A stretch of 64,000 bases of DNA from Sphaerosporella brunnea (Eukaryota > Ascomycota > Pezizomycetes > Pezizales > Pyronemataceae): assembly GCA_008704415.1 (NCBI GenBank), contig VXIS01000151.1, positions 1 through 64,000 of the forward strand, given 5' to 3'. The notes beneath the pieces were generated by a model, which saw only the letters and a program-made list of their open reading frames with translations, did no database searches and had not been told where the DNA came from. Both the position numbers and the translations under genes were made by a program. Below are positions 32,932 to 46,061 of the stretch, piece by piece (positions within the stretch are counted from its first letter, which is position 1; each line of letters opens with the position of its first letter).

Positions 32932-33709
32932 TTATGCGCCTCCACTCCTGCCGTCTACCTCTTGCAGATCACTGACACCCAGAATCCGACCCACCCTGAC
33001 AGTCTTGAGCTTCTCGCGCTCCTTGGGAGGGGGGACGTCGCCGTCGAGCTCCGCATGGTGGTGGTGGTGGTGGCCATCTCCATGATCGTGATCGCAGCAA
33101 GCGCCCACCTCGTCATCCTCCTCAACCTCCTCCTCCAAAAAGCTCAAATCCTTTTTCATCGAGTAAGCATCCTCGCCGTCGGCGTAATACTTCGGCTCAA
33201 CCTTCTCGACCTCAAACTGGAGCGTATCGCGGTACAGGTGCAGCGCCGCCTTGTTCGAAACGCGCACGTGGAGGGAAACGTATTTCGCGCCGAAAGACTC
33301 AACCATCGCCTTCTCTATACCGGTAAAATCAATTAACAATTAGCATATTGGGTAATAGAAGTGACATGGACGTAAGTAGCTCGAGGATTGACTTACGGGA
33401 CTGCCGCATAAGCTTGTCCGCCAACCCCAGCCGTCGGTGAGTCCGCATCACACTCAGACTGGTGATGTGCCCATGCTGCACCCCGTCCGCAGGCTCCTCC
33501 TCCATCTTGGCGAGGACGTATCCGACGATCTTTGGAGGCTCGTTGGGGTGCTTGGGCGTGTGGCTCAGGTCCACGGCCACGTACGAGAGCTGTGGCCATG
33601 AAAGTGCATGGTAGAGGTAGTACTTGAGAAAATAGTTTTCCGGCAAATTCGTGATGTTCGTCTGCTGGACGTGGGGGATGTCGGAAGCTCGGAGTAGTCG
33701 GATATCCAT
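32932..33709 (-). CDS. ARD1: N-alpha-acetyltransferase, NatA catalytic subunit (NAA10/Ard1)
   Basis: Exons 33709-33397 and 33314-32932 (intron 82 nt, GTAAGT donor) give 231 residues. The GNAT fold is clear: [10 protein letters not shown] at the start, N-L-P-E-N-Y motif typical of Nat[25 protein letters not shown], and the acetyl-CoA loop R-R-L-G-L-A. After the splice come [16 protein letters not shown] and a Y-Y-A-D-G-E-D-A-Y block, both Ard1 hallmarks. With Naa15 on the ribosome it acetylates N-terminal Ser/Ala/Thr after Met removal (family knowledge). The C-terminal tail is acidic and carries a histidine-rich run ([10 protein letters not shown]6) that could bind metal; this tail is variable in the family. 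Confidence 0.93.
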
Positions 33710-34163
33710 TGCGTGTTGCTTGGTGGTGGTGGTGATGTGGTAGGGGATGGCGGGGCGGCGACGCGGGGAAGGTGCAGCGTGTGACGTGCGGCTCAAAATT
33801 TCAAACAGGCTTTGTCTTTGGTCAAACATCACTCATGATCATGACCGTGAACTCTTCTACATTCATGAAATACTCTAATCAGACATAACGGGATATACAA
33901 TAAATACAATTTCGCTAAATACAAAAAGTCAATTACCGCTTAAACCTCATCGAAGGACAACAGAGACGAAAAACAGAGACGAAAAACAGAAGTGTATGCT
34001 ATTTACCATCTCCAAAAGCAGGCAACAACGAAGAGACGAGAAACATAAGGAAAAACGCCAGCCAAAAATGCCCAACCGGAAGGATTTTGTCCAAGACCCC
34101 AGAACATGCGTATTATGCCGTAACCAAAAAAATTCATCATCATGGACACATGTACCGCTGTAA
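33710..34163. other. Intergenic
   Basis: Promoter side of NAA10 and 3' side of the APH-like gene. AT-rich from 33850 to 34000, with a directly repeated GACGAAAAACAGA unit at 33964-33990. No gene seen. Confidence 0.5.
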
Positions 34164-35647
34164 CTACCGTCCGCACTCCAGTCGCTTTTCCCACTGTCCT
34201 AAGTTGGCCTCAGTCCTTCGTGCGCCCTTAAACACCTCAGGCACCGTGATAACGCCCTTGCCTTTCATCAAATCTTCCCTGACGCTCCGATCTTCATCAT
34301 GAAGCCTCCAAAAGACCTCCCGGATCCAATCTGCTGCGGCGAACCACTTATTCGCACCTCCCATAACAATCTCGTTAAATTTGATGTATGCCACCGAATC
34401 GATAAAAAGACGTGTTAACCCGAACTCGCGGGAGGCCACTTTAGAGGCGTAAAATTTGCGGTAATAGAAGAGCTCTACTAAATGTGCCGCTCGCGCTTGA
34501 ATTTCGAGCGGTGAGGTTTCCGACGTCGGCGGAGGCGGTAGAGGAGGTGACGGAGGCGATGGAGTACCTTCTTCGCAATAAAAATCAAACTCAGGAGTGG
34601 GGAGCCTAGCACCATTCGCCGAAGCATTCGGAGAAGTCAAATAATCCTCGTCCCGACGATTTCGGACATCGCATGGTGCCGGTGATGCTGGTGGACTTGG
34701 TATATCCGTTTGGACCGGGGTATTCAGTCCCTGAAGAGATGTCCAATCATAATAATGATGGCACCACACCTCTCCCTCGTTTTGCAGCTTCCCCATCGAT
34801 CTTGCAAATTCATTTCCTTCCCAGCCAAGGTCATTCGGAAACCGTCCAGTTATCACCAAAGGCATCACCGACGCAAATTCCCAGTCGATAACACCAGTAA
34901 TCTTCAATGTCTTCTCGTCGAATAGAACATTGCGGATCGCAAAGTCTGAGTGATGGATGCAAAGTGTGGAGAGATGCTCCGGCGGTCGAAACAAACTCGT
35001 CAACCCCGATAGCAGCTGAAGAATCTCGCCGAATTCTTGCGGGTTCGCTCTCGAAGGAGGAAGATGGGAGGGTAGAGAAGAGTCCGAGGGCAGTAGGGTC
35101 CAGTTGTCGATCGCTGACAGCGATTCCCGATCTAATCGCGCTTCCCATAATTCGGTCAACGATGAATATGGTCCAAGAAACTGCTCCCGCCGAGCGTCCT
35201 CTTGCGGCGAGCCTGATGGCAGAGTGGCAATTTTCCCAATGTAAAACCCTTTGTCTCCATCATCTCGCTGATATATGCAGCCCAGTTGGTCGAATTCCGA
35301 GGGCCTCGAGAGCTCGGCCTGCACATACGCCATCTCTCTGACAACCTTCAACTTATCCTCACGACTCAGTTTGTAGAACCTCCCATCGGTAGCCAAATTC
35401 GTTCCCTGCACACATTCTCGTAGCACATAGGGCGCACCGACGGGATTATCGAATGTCAAGTCATAGCCATACACTTGTGGCACAGGTATGTTATACAAGG
35501 GCGAATCGTGGAGGTATTTCATTGTCGCTATTTCGGAACGCTTTGCGTCCGCAGAGAAAAATTGCGGGGGAGAATTCGAAATGGAGGCCGCGCATGACGT
35601 TCCATCAGAAAAGAAGAGTTCGTAGAGAGAATTGTGGGATCCACGGC
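34164..35647 (-). CDS. APH-type phosphotransferase/kinase-like protein, 5' end unresolved
   Basis: One long exon of 494 codons is open from an apparent acceptor at 35648. It shows the aminoglycoside/choline kinase fold: S-L-Y-E-L-F-F-S-D-G-T-S near the start, E-I-A-T-M-K-Y-L, the hinge A-P-Y-V-L-R-E, the Brenner motif H-H-S-D-F-A-I-R-N-V-L-F-D and the metal-binding G-V-I-D-W-E-F-A. In filamentous fungi this family is large and mostly without known substrate; antibiotic resistance should not be assumed. A Ser/Pro-rich insert lies between the kinase core and the C-terminal helices. The first ATG in frame is at 35522, which would cut off the N-lobe. The exon needs an upstream exon ending in phase 1; a candidate (ATG near 35765, donor GTTGTT) yields only five residues. 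N-terminal loss is possible. Confidence 0.7.
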
Positions 35648-38450
35648 CTGAGATTGATAGTCAGCTTGCTGCGGTGATAAAAGTTTGGCTGCATAAATGC
35701 GATTGCCAACCTCGGACATCAAAGGCAGAAACAACGGCAGAAACGCCTCATGCAGAAGCGACAGGGAATGGAAGAAATGGAAGAAATGTCTTTTCTGACA
35801 CGGAAGGGGGAAAAGCCGTGAGTCGGAAAAGCGGTGGTATTGAGCACAGAATGTAGATATAAGGAAATACAAGACACAAAGAAAAACCAAAGTCTGGCTG
35901 GGGTGGGGGACGGGGGATGGGTCACATCTAAGGAAACCCAACAGTGCGGTTGCTGCGACAAGCCAGTTCGGAACTGCCTAGATCTAGAGCCATTTTCTCT
36001 CCGCTTCCTGTGGGCTCACGATCCTCCAATCCCCCAGCACGGGATATTGCCCTGGTGGGGGAGTGGTTGGGAGACAGGCGGGCGGGGTAAGTGGACAGGA
36101 AAGTACGGTTAGGTACATGCTCCGGACGTCGATCTGCCGCAAATTGCAATTGCGGGAGAAGTCAGAGCCTGAAACAGTTCCCCACACTCTGGGTTGCCTG
36201 TTGGACCCCAACCTCCTCCTACCCCACCCGCGCCATCGGTTATCGTGAAAAGGGGACAGTCCCAACCTCGGAGCGACACAAGCACGATTAAGGATAAAAT
36301 AAAGTGCACACTCCGAACGACGCAAAATATAATGTGCTCGAGAAATGAAGAAAACGCAACGGAAATCGCTGTGAAGCTTTCAAAATAAAAAAAAACTCAC
36401 CAAGCTCGCTTATCCTCGTGCATTCCTCCTTGCATAGACAAGCCAAAGCACAAGATACCAGTCCCTCGAGGCTCACCCAGTCGCTCCGTAGCAGTCGCCG
36501 TGGTATCGAGAGAGACAATTTGTGTCCAGCCCTGCCATTTCGTGGCGGCGGAGGCGTCTGTGTCGCGTTCGGGTTCGTGTTCGCTTTCAACGTCGTCGTC
36601 CCGAGTCGCGGCGAAGAAGGAGGTGAATGGGGTCGACAATCGTCGCGGCGCGACTGTAGAGTGGTGGTGTTGTTGCCACCGCAGGATGGCCTGCGCGCTC
36701 CCGTCTTCGCCATTCCGTCCCTATCCCTGGTTTTTTGGTGGTGGTTGTGGTGTTGCTGTTGTTGCTGGTACTGGATCTCGACCGCCGAGCAGAATTCAGG
36801 GCAATTCGGTGATGCTGGTTCCGGAATTCGCTCTTGCCGCAGCTGTTGTCTCAACCGCGGGCTTTGCATCTGAAGTTGCATCAGGATGATAAAAAAAAGT
36901 GATCAGAAGTGCGCTGCGTTATGAAGCTGAGGTTGAAAGGGATCGAGATTATCGTAGAGGTATCGAGGAGTATATAACGAGGGAGCCGAATATAGTAAAG
37001 CCCGTGGCTATTAAGGCTGCGTTAGACAGGAGTCGAGAATACCACCACTTTTGGGCTGTCGACTTTTGTATGGATTTCGACGGGGCAGAGCACAACTAAA
37101 GAAAAGCAATATGGAGAAGGTGCAGCGTCGATATTTCTTTCGAGGAAAAACGAGTGTATGTACAACACCCGCACCGCAGCACTCCACGTTTATCGAGAAG
37201 GGCCACGCTGTCGGTGTGGTCAGAGGAAAAGAATTTGGGGAGAGAAGGAATGTATTTCGATTTCGTTAGAGAGAGCGTATGGGAGTAGGGGACCGCTGGT
37301 GGTGGTGGTGGTGGTGGTGGTGGGGGGGGGGGGCAGGGGTTAGAGTATCTAGTGGGCAGTACGGGTAGTGGATGGCAACTGGCGATGGTGAACACTGTTG
37401 ATTTTGGTAGTGGTTGGTGGTAGGTAGCACTGGCAGAGGAGGGCAGAAGGAAAGTAGGCAGTCCAGACGAGTAGATGGGGAGGAGGAGCATGCCTTCGTC
37501 CAGCAATAAAAAAATGGAGATAGTTGAGCAAAAACTGCAGACGCCGGGACTGCGCGTATGCATTTCTTACTTTCATTCGTTATTTTCTCTCCTTCCTTCT
37601 TCCGTGCTCCTGACCCCCCTTCCTTTGAAGCGACCACTCAGAAGGGGGCGGTGAAGAAAGGCAGGCAAGATGCTCTAGCTCTAGCTTTTTTTTTTTCTTT
37701 TTTGCCTCTGTTTGGCCATCCCAGGTGGTGGAACTGCGGATCATATTATTTCCCAGCGCCTGAGCACGTCAATGTTGATACTCGCACATGATGAAGGGCG
37801 TTGGTGGATGGTGGTGGTGGTGGTGGAGTAGTGGTGTTGAGTTATAAACAAACAATCTCTCTGCTCAACCTGCTTGCGTTTCAATTTGCGCCCCCCACCC
37901 CCTTCGCTCTCTATCCTTTTGTTGCGCACTGAGGCTGGCGCTCACGCGGCTGGCTGGCGGGCGGAGCGTGGTGGTGGACCGGGTAGCAGTGTGTGTGTGT
38001 GGAAATACCAACGCTGGCTGGTGGCTTCTCTTTGCCAGCCCGGCTGAAACCTGGAAGGGTAGCGTTCGCTGTTGGACGGATGCGCTGTGACGCGATAGGT
38101 CCAGCTGCTCTTCAACGCCCCGCAAAACTCCGATTACGCCTATGTCATGGCCTGGCGACCACTTTGCCGTTTTGATCGTTGGGGGCGCAACGGTGTGACG
38201 CGAGCCCGGGCTCTGATCGGCCAATTAAAAATAAAAATACATATCACACAAGGGGGAAGAGCTGCAAACTCAACATCAACCGTTAGGCACTGGTGATGTT
38301 TGAAGATAGGCAGTAGTTACTTCGTATCTCTTCTCTATCACGGCGACGGCCACCGTAACGGCCAGAACACAGAAAACCGGCTGAGAGCAGCACCACCACC
38401 ACAACCTCGTCGCACAGCGAGCGGCGGGACGAGGTCGGTAACTCACGATG
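35648..38450. other. Intergenic, low-complexity, possible hypothetical exon
   Basis: No recognised gene. On the minus strand 36881-36403 is a Gln/His/Pro-rich frame with an ATG at its start and a GTGAGT donor at its end, which could be a first exon, but I could not find a convincing second exon. A (GGT)n/(G)n tract lies at 37299-37333. Treat any gene call here as weak. Confidence 0.3.
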
Positions 38451-38747
38451 TGTGCGACGGCAGGGGCAGCACAGCCAATCGCAGGCGACGCGGGCACCTT
38501 GGGCCTCGCTGCTGTGTATGCTCAGGCAGGGACTCCTTGTCGTCTTGAGCGGAGGGAGCAAGCAAGTATCAACAGGGCCCTGTGCGGGTGCTGCTCCGGG
38601 GCGAATGCAACACGGCACCCAGCCATGCATCTCTATCTCCGCTGTCTCCAACATCGCATGCCCTGCACGCTCTTGCTCTGCTTCTGTTGCTGCTGCAGAC
38701 TTCGAGAATCACACCGTACAGCAAGCAGCAGCAGCAGCATCATCATC

Positions 38748-38778
<31 letters not shown>

Positions 38779-41700
38779 CAAACATTGTTGGGAAAGCCTG
38801 TGGTATGCAGTGGTGGTGATACGCGAGAGATACCCAACCTTCATATATTTACACTTTTTGCCCTCCGTTCCGAAACGCTTCCTTCCTGCCAGCACCATGT
38901 AGAAACCGGTCTGCAGGTGGAACCCCCCATGACATCAGAGAGACGGGAATTGATCCTGCATGGGTCGAAAGGAAACAACAACCTCTCCACTCCTCCATTC
39001 CCCCCCCCCCCCCTTCACCGCCTCAACCACTATCCCGCCCCCTTGCCGCTGCCCTCACTTTCTGTAAATCGCAAGATGGGGTCAAGTTACTCGAATGAGC
39101 GTTTGAACTCCGTTGCTGGCCGTGCCCGTGTTCGCTGTCTTCAGATGAAATTTCCCTCGCTCCAACATGTCACTTGCACCCTCCATGCTCTGCACTTCCA
39201 ATCTCCGCGTGCAACTGGTGCAGGCAAGCGTTTTGTTCGTTTTTTTTCCGCATTTCACCACCGATATGCATCAGCAACATCATCCAGCATCAGCGCGTCG
39301 CAATATGGAAGGTCATATGGCACAGCAGCGTCCAGAGCTATGCCTCGCCTGTTTATCGCTTCTAGACATGCCCACCCAGTGGCGGCTATTCATCGACTGA
39401 GTGATATTTGGTGATTCACCACCGTCGCGGCGCGCAGCAACACTGCCTAGTCAATCGATCTTCTTGTTTCCCCCGCATCAGCGTGCATACCCAACAAATA
39501 TTTTGCCCCTACCCCACTCCGCTGCAGCCTTCGCACCCCACGGAAGATTTTTCAGGGGGGAAAACGCCCGAGATGGGCACCGGCGAGCCGAACCCGGCAG
39601 CACTTTAAAGTCAATTGCAATTGCATCCATCCTTCCCGATAGGGTCTGGGGCTGCTACCAGCCCACTCTACCAAGATTTTCCAAACGGAAAGATTGGAGG
39701 GCCTATCTGGAATACATAGATAGACCTCCTGCGGAGGCAACGCTATTGCAGTCACACAGGCCAGCTACGTTCTTGCTTTCGGAACCAATTCGGTGTCTTC
39801 ACGGCGTTTTTGTGGCGACAATGATCCCGACACCTTCCCGTCGCCTTATACCCTGGTTTTGTCTTCCGCATGATATTAATCCAGATTACTATGTTAGCAG
39901 CCGTTTCCCCATGCTCGGCTAATTTCGTGGCTTTCTTTGTCCATCTGTCGTCGTCGTGGGTCGCCAGACGTGTGTTGTCGCTGTCTCGGCACTTTTTGTT
40001 CGGGAGAAGTGGTTGTTATCAGACCGAAGGTGGTTTCATGTGGACTGCCTATGTATGCCACTGCATCATCGTGGCACCGCGCCGTTGAGCGCAGTTGCAT
40101 GATATGTGGGTTCGCCAGCATCCACCTAGGCCGGAAGGTGTTGATAGTGTTGTCATCCCCACGCTCACACTTCGCAAGAGAACATACCAATCGGATACAC
40201 CTTGGACTGGCAAATCAGAAGCGCCCGGCGATATAGTTGATACGCCCATCTGGATGACAAGTAGCGAAACTGAAAGCTGTAAGCCGCAACTAGATGCGCT
40301 GCACACATCACCTCCAAAGGAGTGCATTTTGCCAGTGGATGGTGGGAACTGTGGACTGTTTTCGCTGCGAAAAAGAAAGATCTCGTTTGTGCTAAACGAA
40401 AACCATGTGTCAAATGCTCTTCATTGCGATGTGCACTGTTACCATGGCTAAAGTATTGTCTCGAGATTCGTGAGATGTCTCCGCTGTCCAGCTGCCCCCT
40501 CCCCCCCCCCCCCCAAGGATGAGCAGACATGCACGGACTCACGGACGTCACTCTGTTCGAGAGCTAAGTTGGCCCGCACCGGCGGAAACGGGAACGGCGG
40601 GACTCTAATGGACGCTATCGACGGAGTTTTTGTCCAACGCAAAATTCGACGATGCTTCCCGAGCGAATTTGCATCAGTTGGGCTGACGACGGGAACCGAC
40701 AGATGTTACTCAAGAGTTGTCATATGCAGAGTCTCGGTGGATGAGTGATGTGATGGGCTGCTTGAACTCCATCCTGGGTGGGCTTTCCTCATCACTTTGA
40801 CGCTTGGGATTGGTTACTGGTGCGGTTATCAGCGACTATGTTGTAGCTAATGGAATTGTTCATATATACCTGGATGGGTCGGAAGGAACAGTTGTTATAC
40901 ACAAAGTCCCAAACAAATTGACCTCCACGGTTTAGTCAACCCCAGCCCCAGACCCCCAGTACAATGCACGTCCCGGTCGGCTGCAGACGCGTGCAGCATG
41001 GCTGCATACGATACCAGATATCGCTTACCGGACATATTAAAGAGACGTCCAATGATACTTTCGACATGCGGCGTCTGGTGTGATTTGGAGACGGCTCTTG
41101 CAGTATCTCGAACGTTACCTACCCTGGTGTTTCCTTCAGAAGCTAAACATATGACACAGAAAGAAGATTGCAATTAGCTCACCCCTTGCTTGGACGGATT
41201 CGGAAACGAGCCTTCTCGGCATTGCTTTGAAAAGCCTCGTTTAACACAGCTTCAATGCACTCAGCCCAGTCAGGTTTAGATATGAGGGACATTTAACGGC
41301 AATCAGAAACGCCTTTGACGTGTGGAAGTTTAGCTTTCGAGGCCAATGACTGTCCGGAGTTCCCTCATACTGCCTAGCAGTTGAACGCTTGTATGTTGCA
41401 GTTTCTGGTGCCTACTTTTGCCCTCTTCCGACGGCTTCTGACTTGTTTTGCTTGTTTCCCAGTGACTCAATGGGGGCCATTTCGTCGATGGGTTCTATAC
41501 TTAGAAACACTGTTCCATCACCAAAAATCCCACCGATCCGGAATGCGTTTGAAACCCACCCGCTGTGCGTTGTGCACGATTAGCTTTCCGCCCAGCGCCG
41601 TTCTTTGGCGACGGCGGAGCGATCATGATCGTGATTTTGATCGTGATCAGAGATTATCGATTTTCAACCCCTGGGACCGATCAATTCTTCTCACACGTTA

Positions 41701-44700
41701 CTTACCATTGCTGGAAGGAGGGGATTTCGAAAGGAACCACCGCCCATCTAAGTGCCTGGGTGGGCGCATCAACAGCGTTCACGCTACTACCTCTATCTAT
41801 CGGCGAAAAAGTGATATGCTATTGTAGGGTACATCGAACCAGGAGAAATGCCTCGCGATTGGCTGTCTGACGTGCGTACATAGCGAACAACGCATAGATA
41901 TGCCTCGTCGACAATTACCTCCAATAAACAATGACCGAGAAAACAAACACGAAGGCCGCGTTTTGCGCTCGAACAAAGTGGTTGTTTCTTTTTTCTTTTT
42001 TTTTTTCGTTATCCCCGCGTTTGGAGGGCTCAACGTCGCGGGGTAAACTAGCAGTCATAAAACAAACGTCCGCTGATGCGATTCTGAGGGTAGCTTCCTG
42101 CATAGCAATCTAAGAACTTGCATCTGGACTTTTGGATGTGGTGTGTGAGACGTAATCGGCAACGCAAAAGGACGACGGCCAAAGCTTTGAAACATGCGGG
42201 GCAAAACAACAACATCTCGGCAACGATCTTTTATTCCCAAAAGTGCAGCTGCCTGTCATAATAATGCTAGGTTGCTCGCCCCCCTCTCCCCGGACGAAAG
42301 CTGATAGATACCGGCGACGTGCTTAGGATCAAAAACGGCCTTCCGCATAGCCGGAAGCACCTCCCGACCCGCGTCTAGGGGTGGACTTCATGCACGGTAA
42401 TCTACGTCCTGCCGCACGCCTTTACCCTGCGTTCGATTTTACTTGACGAGAGACGACGGTTGTAGGCCCTGCGTCTGCGGGGAAGCCCCGGGGAGGAGAT
42501 AATGATTGCCTCCGTAACTGAACCGCGGTCCGGAATGGTTGAACGAGCCAGAACGGCGTTGACTGGCGGGCAAGTGAGTGCTTTGCCGCTGCGTCTATGG
42601 ATGGCTACGTAGCTTGCACGACGTGCACTAACATCAGCATACATAATCTACCATGAGGTGCAGTTGACTGATATCTAGCCAGCCCCAGCTCGAAGTTGAC
42701 CGGACATGAAATTGGCGTCGGAAGAGGAACGATAGTATGTCCTTCGGAGGTACCCAGCTCTGGTTGTATGTGATGATATGAGGCGACAATGGAGGGGCCG
42801 GATGTTCAGCGTCTTCGCGGCAATGGCCCACCATTTTCATGCAGGGATGGGCCGCATGAACCGCATAATCTTTCCGAAAAACTCTTCTCTATTGGGCCGG
42901 TAGATAGTTGTCTCTTCCCTGGAGGGAGCAGTGCAAACCGGAACCTTTATTCCTCACTTGTATGGGAGTCTCCCCTTTTTTTTTTCTGACAACCGCTTCA
43001 GCGAGTGACCACGGTAGTTCCGTTCCGACCGGGAAGGCAAATACTTTCTTCCGGCGGGGTGATGTGTTTTGACGCAAGGCGAACTGGCGGCCTGAAGTTT
43101 TTTTTTTTTTTTTTTTCCCCGCTGGATACGTAAGTGCATAATTTTCCTTGAATAGAGTTGAATAGATGAAATTCTGCCAGCTAACTATGCGCCAGTTACT
43201 TACTGGGTTGCAGTTGTGAGGAGGCACCACTCATGCTCAGCGTCTATGAGATATGGTGCAGGCAGCTATAAACCTGGTCGTCGCACGGATATTTTCGTCG
43301 GAAAATAAGCAGCACGCAAGTGCAGAAACAGTGGAATGGAAAACGTTGGGTTGTGGAGCGCATCTGCCTTAGGTGCTTAACGTTTGTTTTGCTCTGAGTT
43401 CGGACGCGGGGATACCGGCATTGATTGTGGTCGTCCATCTCCGACGACCAGGTATAGCTGCCTGCACCATAATTCATTTTTTTGCTTCTGATATCCGGCC
43501 GTCCTCCCCCCCTCCCCCCCATACCGGCTGGTGATTCTGCCTCTGATCTGTTCTTTTTTGTTCTGCGTTGGGCATCTTGTGTATCCGGCACATTCTTCTA
43601 TTCGTAGCCAGAACTCCAGCGGCACTGTTGTCAGTCACCCTTTGCTGTCCGCCCAGTGGGGGGTACCTGAGGCATATGTTCTCGCTCGGTCCCACCCCCC
43701 CCCCCTCATGATCAATTGCAATCAATATGCACGGAGTACTGCCCTCATATATACACTAGATTGCTACATACTACATAGCTGGAAACGAAGGCCCATGTGG
43801 ATGATCTCTGGTGCAGATGTGTGCGGGAAAAAATAATAATATGAATATGAAGTAGATCTGGATTTTGCCCCCTTTTTCACGTAGGTATATCTGGTAGATG
43901 GATATGTAGAGTACTTTGGTGCAGATCTCAACGATATCCCCGTGTTTCATATGTATTGCACTCTCTCTCATGTCGGTGCATAATCATCACATGCTTATTC
44001 GAATCCTCCTCCTCCGAGTTTCTTTTGCTTTCCCGTCTGTTGCATACTCTCAGCTTACGTGCTCAAGATCAAAAACGGACACTCCAAATACAATCCAGGC
44101 TTTTTTGCTCGGTTTTGCACCTGGGGGGAAATTTGAACCGATAAGTTTCCGCATTTTGTGGATGTGAAAAAAAAAAGCTCTAAATAAATAACTACGAATC
44201 GCGAAATACTAATCATCTTTTTTTTTGTCCTACAATACGTTGTATACTTCAGACACGTGTAGAGTACACAACGCAACTGCCGAAAACAAAAAAAGAGCGC
44301 CGTGGAAAACTCTAGAAACTTCTACCAGCTCCTACCTGGGTCCCGTTGTCTTTTTTTACTATTTCCGTTGCACGAGGGGGGTGACGGGGAATGGTTGAAG
44401 GACACGATAGAGATGGAGTGATGGGTTGTGCTCGAAAGGCGGTGCAAAAAAAAAAATCCGCGCGTGAGATGTCTCGGCCCCAGCCATGTGTACTCTACAT
44501 ACACATGATGGAATTCTTGCTGGCCTGGCCACACATACATACCTACGAATTGCAAAATGGGCACTCGTACACATGTGTAATGTGTGTACATGCTTTTTAC
44601 TAATGTATGCACATGGTCCGCGCGGCCACACGGCTGTCCGGGCTGTCGGGACGGGACGGTGGTTCGCCTCGCCTCGAGGTCCTCGTATCCGGGTACACAC

Positions 44701-46061
44701 AACTGTCTGCCTAACAACTGTGTATGCTTGCTTCAAGCCGGGGGGGGAGGGGGGGCGGTTTCGGCATGCAGGCATGCATGCATAGGTACTCTACATATGT
44801 AAACGCTGGAGAGAAGCGTTCGAATGAGTAGAGGAACTACCGATAGGACAGTTCTCATATATCCGCTTCTCCGCCGTGCACGTGAGGTTTCGCCAGCGGA
44901 AGGGGTGGAGCACAAACACTCACTCACTTCGCGCTTGCTCGCTCAATCAGCTAGCGTTTTCCTTATATTATGCGGGTCATCTTTGCATCGGGCATTGCAT
45001 TTGCGCATATTTGAACTCCTCTCCCGACCCGGGGAATGGGAGAAAGGAAAAAAAAAAAAAAAAAAAAAAAAAGCCTCGCTCCTCGCTAGTAATCGTATCT
45101 ACCTAAAGTACTCGGCCCCACAGTAAGGCCTTCGAGCCTTGCCTCCGCTTCTATATTTGTCATGGCCGCAAGCGGTCGAATACAATATGATCAAACAAAC
45201 AAACCTAAAGTGCTCTACTCTACATACTTGATGTGAGATAACCGGAAGCTCGAATACACCATGGCCAGGTACTAAGTTGTGTAGTTACATAGAGCAGTGT
45301 GCGGTGCGTTCAAACGACGTCGACTCGCAGGCAGATAAAAAAGTCAATTCGACGTGTGCAGCTAGGAACCAGTAATCCCTCTCTTATATGCATGCAGAAA
45401 ATGTGATGTGTTCGTTTTTTTTTTGGGGGGGGGGGGGGTTACAAGGTGTGAAGAGTTTGTAGGTGTGAACTGGCATAACCTCGCCGCACAAACCGTGACG
45501 GTACTCGTTAATAAGGAAGAGAGGCGCAGTGACTTCGCCACGGGAGCCACGATGGCTGACTGTGCCACAACCTTATCTCTCTTCCTTATTGACGACCACC
45601 ACACTGGATACGATTGCCGGGGCAGAGAAGCAGTTTAACGCGGCGGCAATGACGGCTATGTATGCCCGATAGAAGGGTGTGATTAGTTAGTATCACCAGT
45701 GATGATTCGCATCATGAATTGTCAGCACCAAGCGAGGTTTCTGAATCTGGCTTCAGGCCGTCAGTCGGGATGTATCAAGCGGATGCAAAAGCAAAGTGTA
45801 ACCTTTAGTCAGTGTTGAGACAACGGCAACGACGTCTCAAAACACTTCCGAGCTCAACAGGTAAAATCTGCAACAGATTGTGTTTCCCTCGTGTAATAGA
45901 CCAAATTGAATTGCTAACAAACCTCAATCGCATCACGTGCACCAGAATATCCAGCCTCATTATGTTTCCACCCATCCGTCCGACAATGAAAAAACAGCAA
46001 CAAAAACCTCCGTTTCGACTAGGCCAACAACCCCTAAGGCCATATAGGTCTGAGTTGGCGC
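38451..46061. other. Large gene-poor region with homopolymer and simple repeats
   Basis: About 7.6 kb without a credible gene. It carries CAT/CAG repeats (38727-38778), C runs (39000-39013, 40500-40514), T runs (43099-43116), a G run (45425-45438) and an A run near 45048-45072. Frames are short, shadow each other and lack family motifs. The 320-codon frame at 38452-39414 is compositionally driven. No transposon ends were recognised. Confidence 0.5.

Noticed and set aside
36403..36881. Gln/His-rich minus-strand frame ending at a GTGAGT donor
   Set aside because: No second exon in compatible phase with recognisable sequence was found and no family is recognised, so it is mentioned only as a weak possibility.
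38452..39414. A 320-codon plus-strand frame with Ser- and Pro-rich sequence
   Set aside because: Its length comes from CAG/CAT repeats and C runs; it has no domain likeness, several overlapping frames are similarly open, and codon use looks random.
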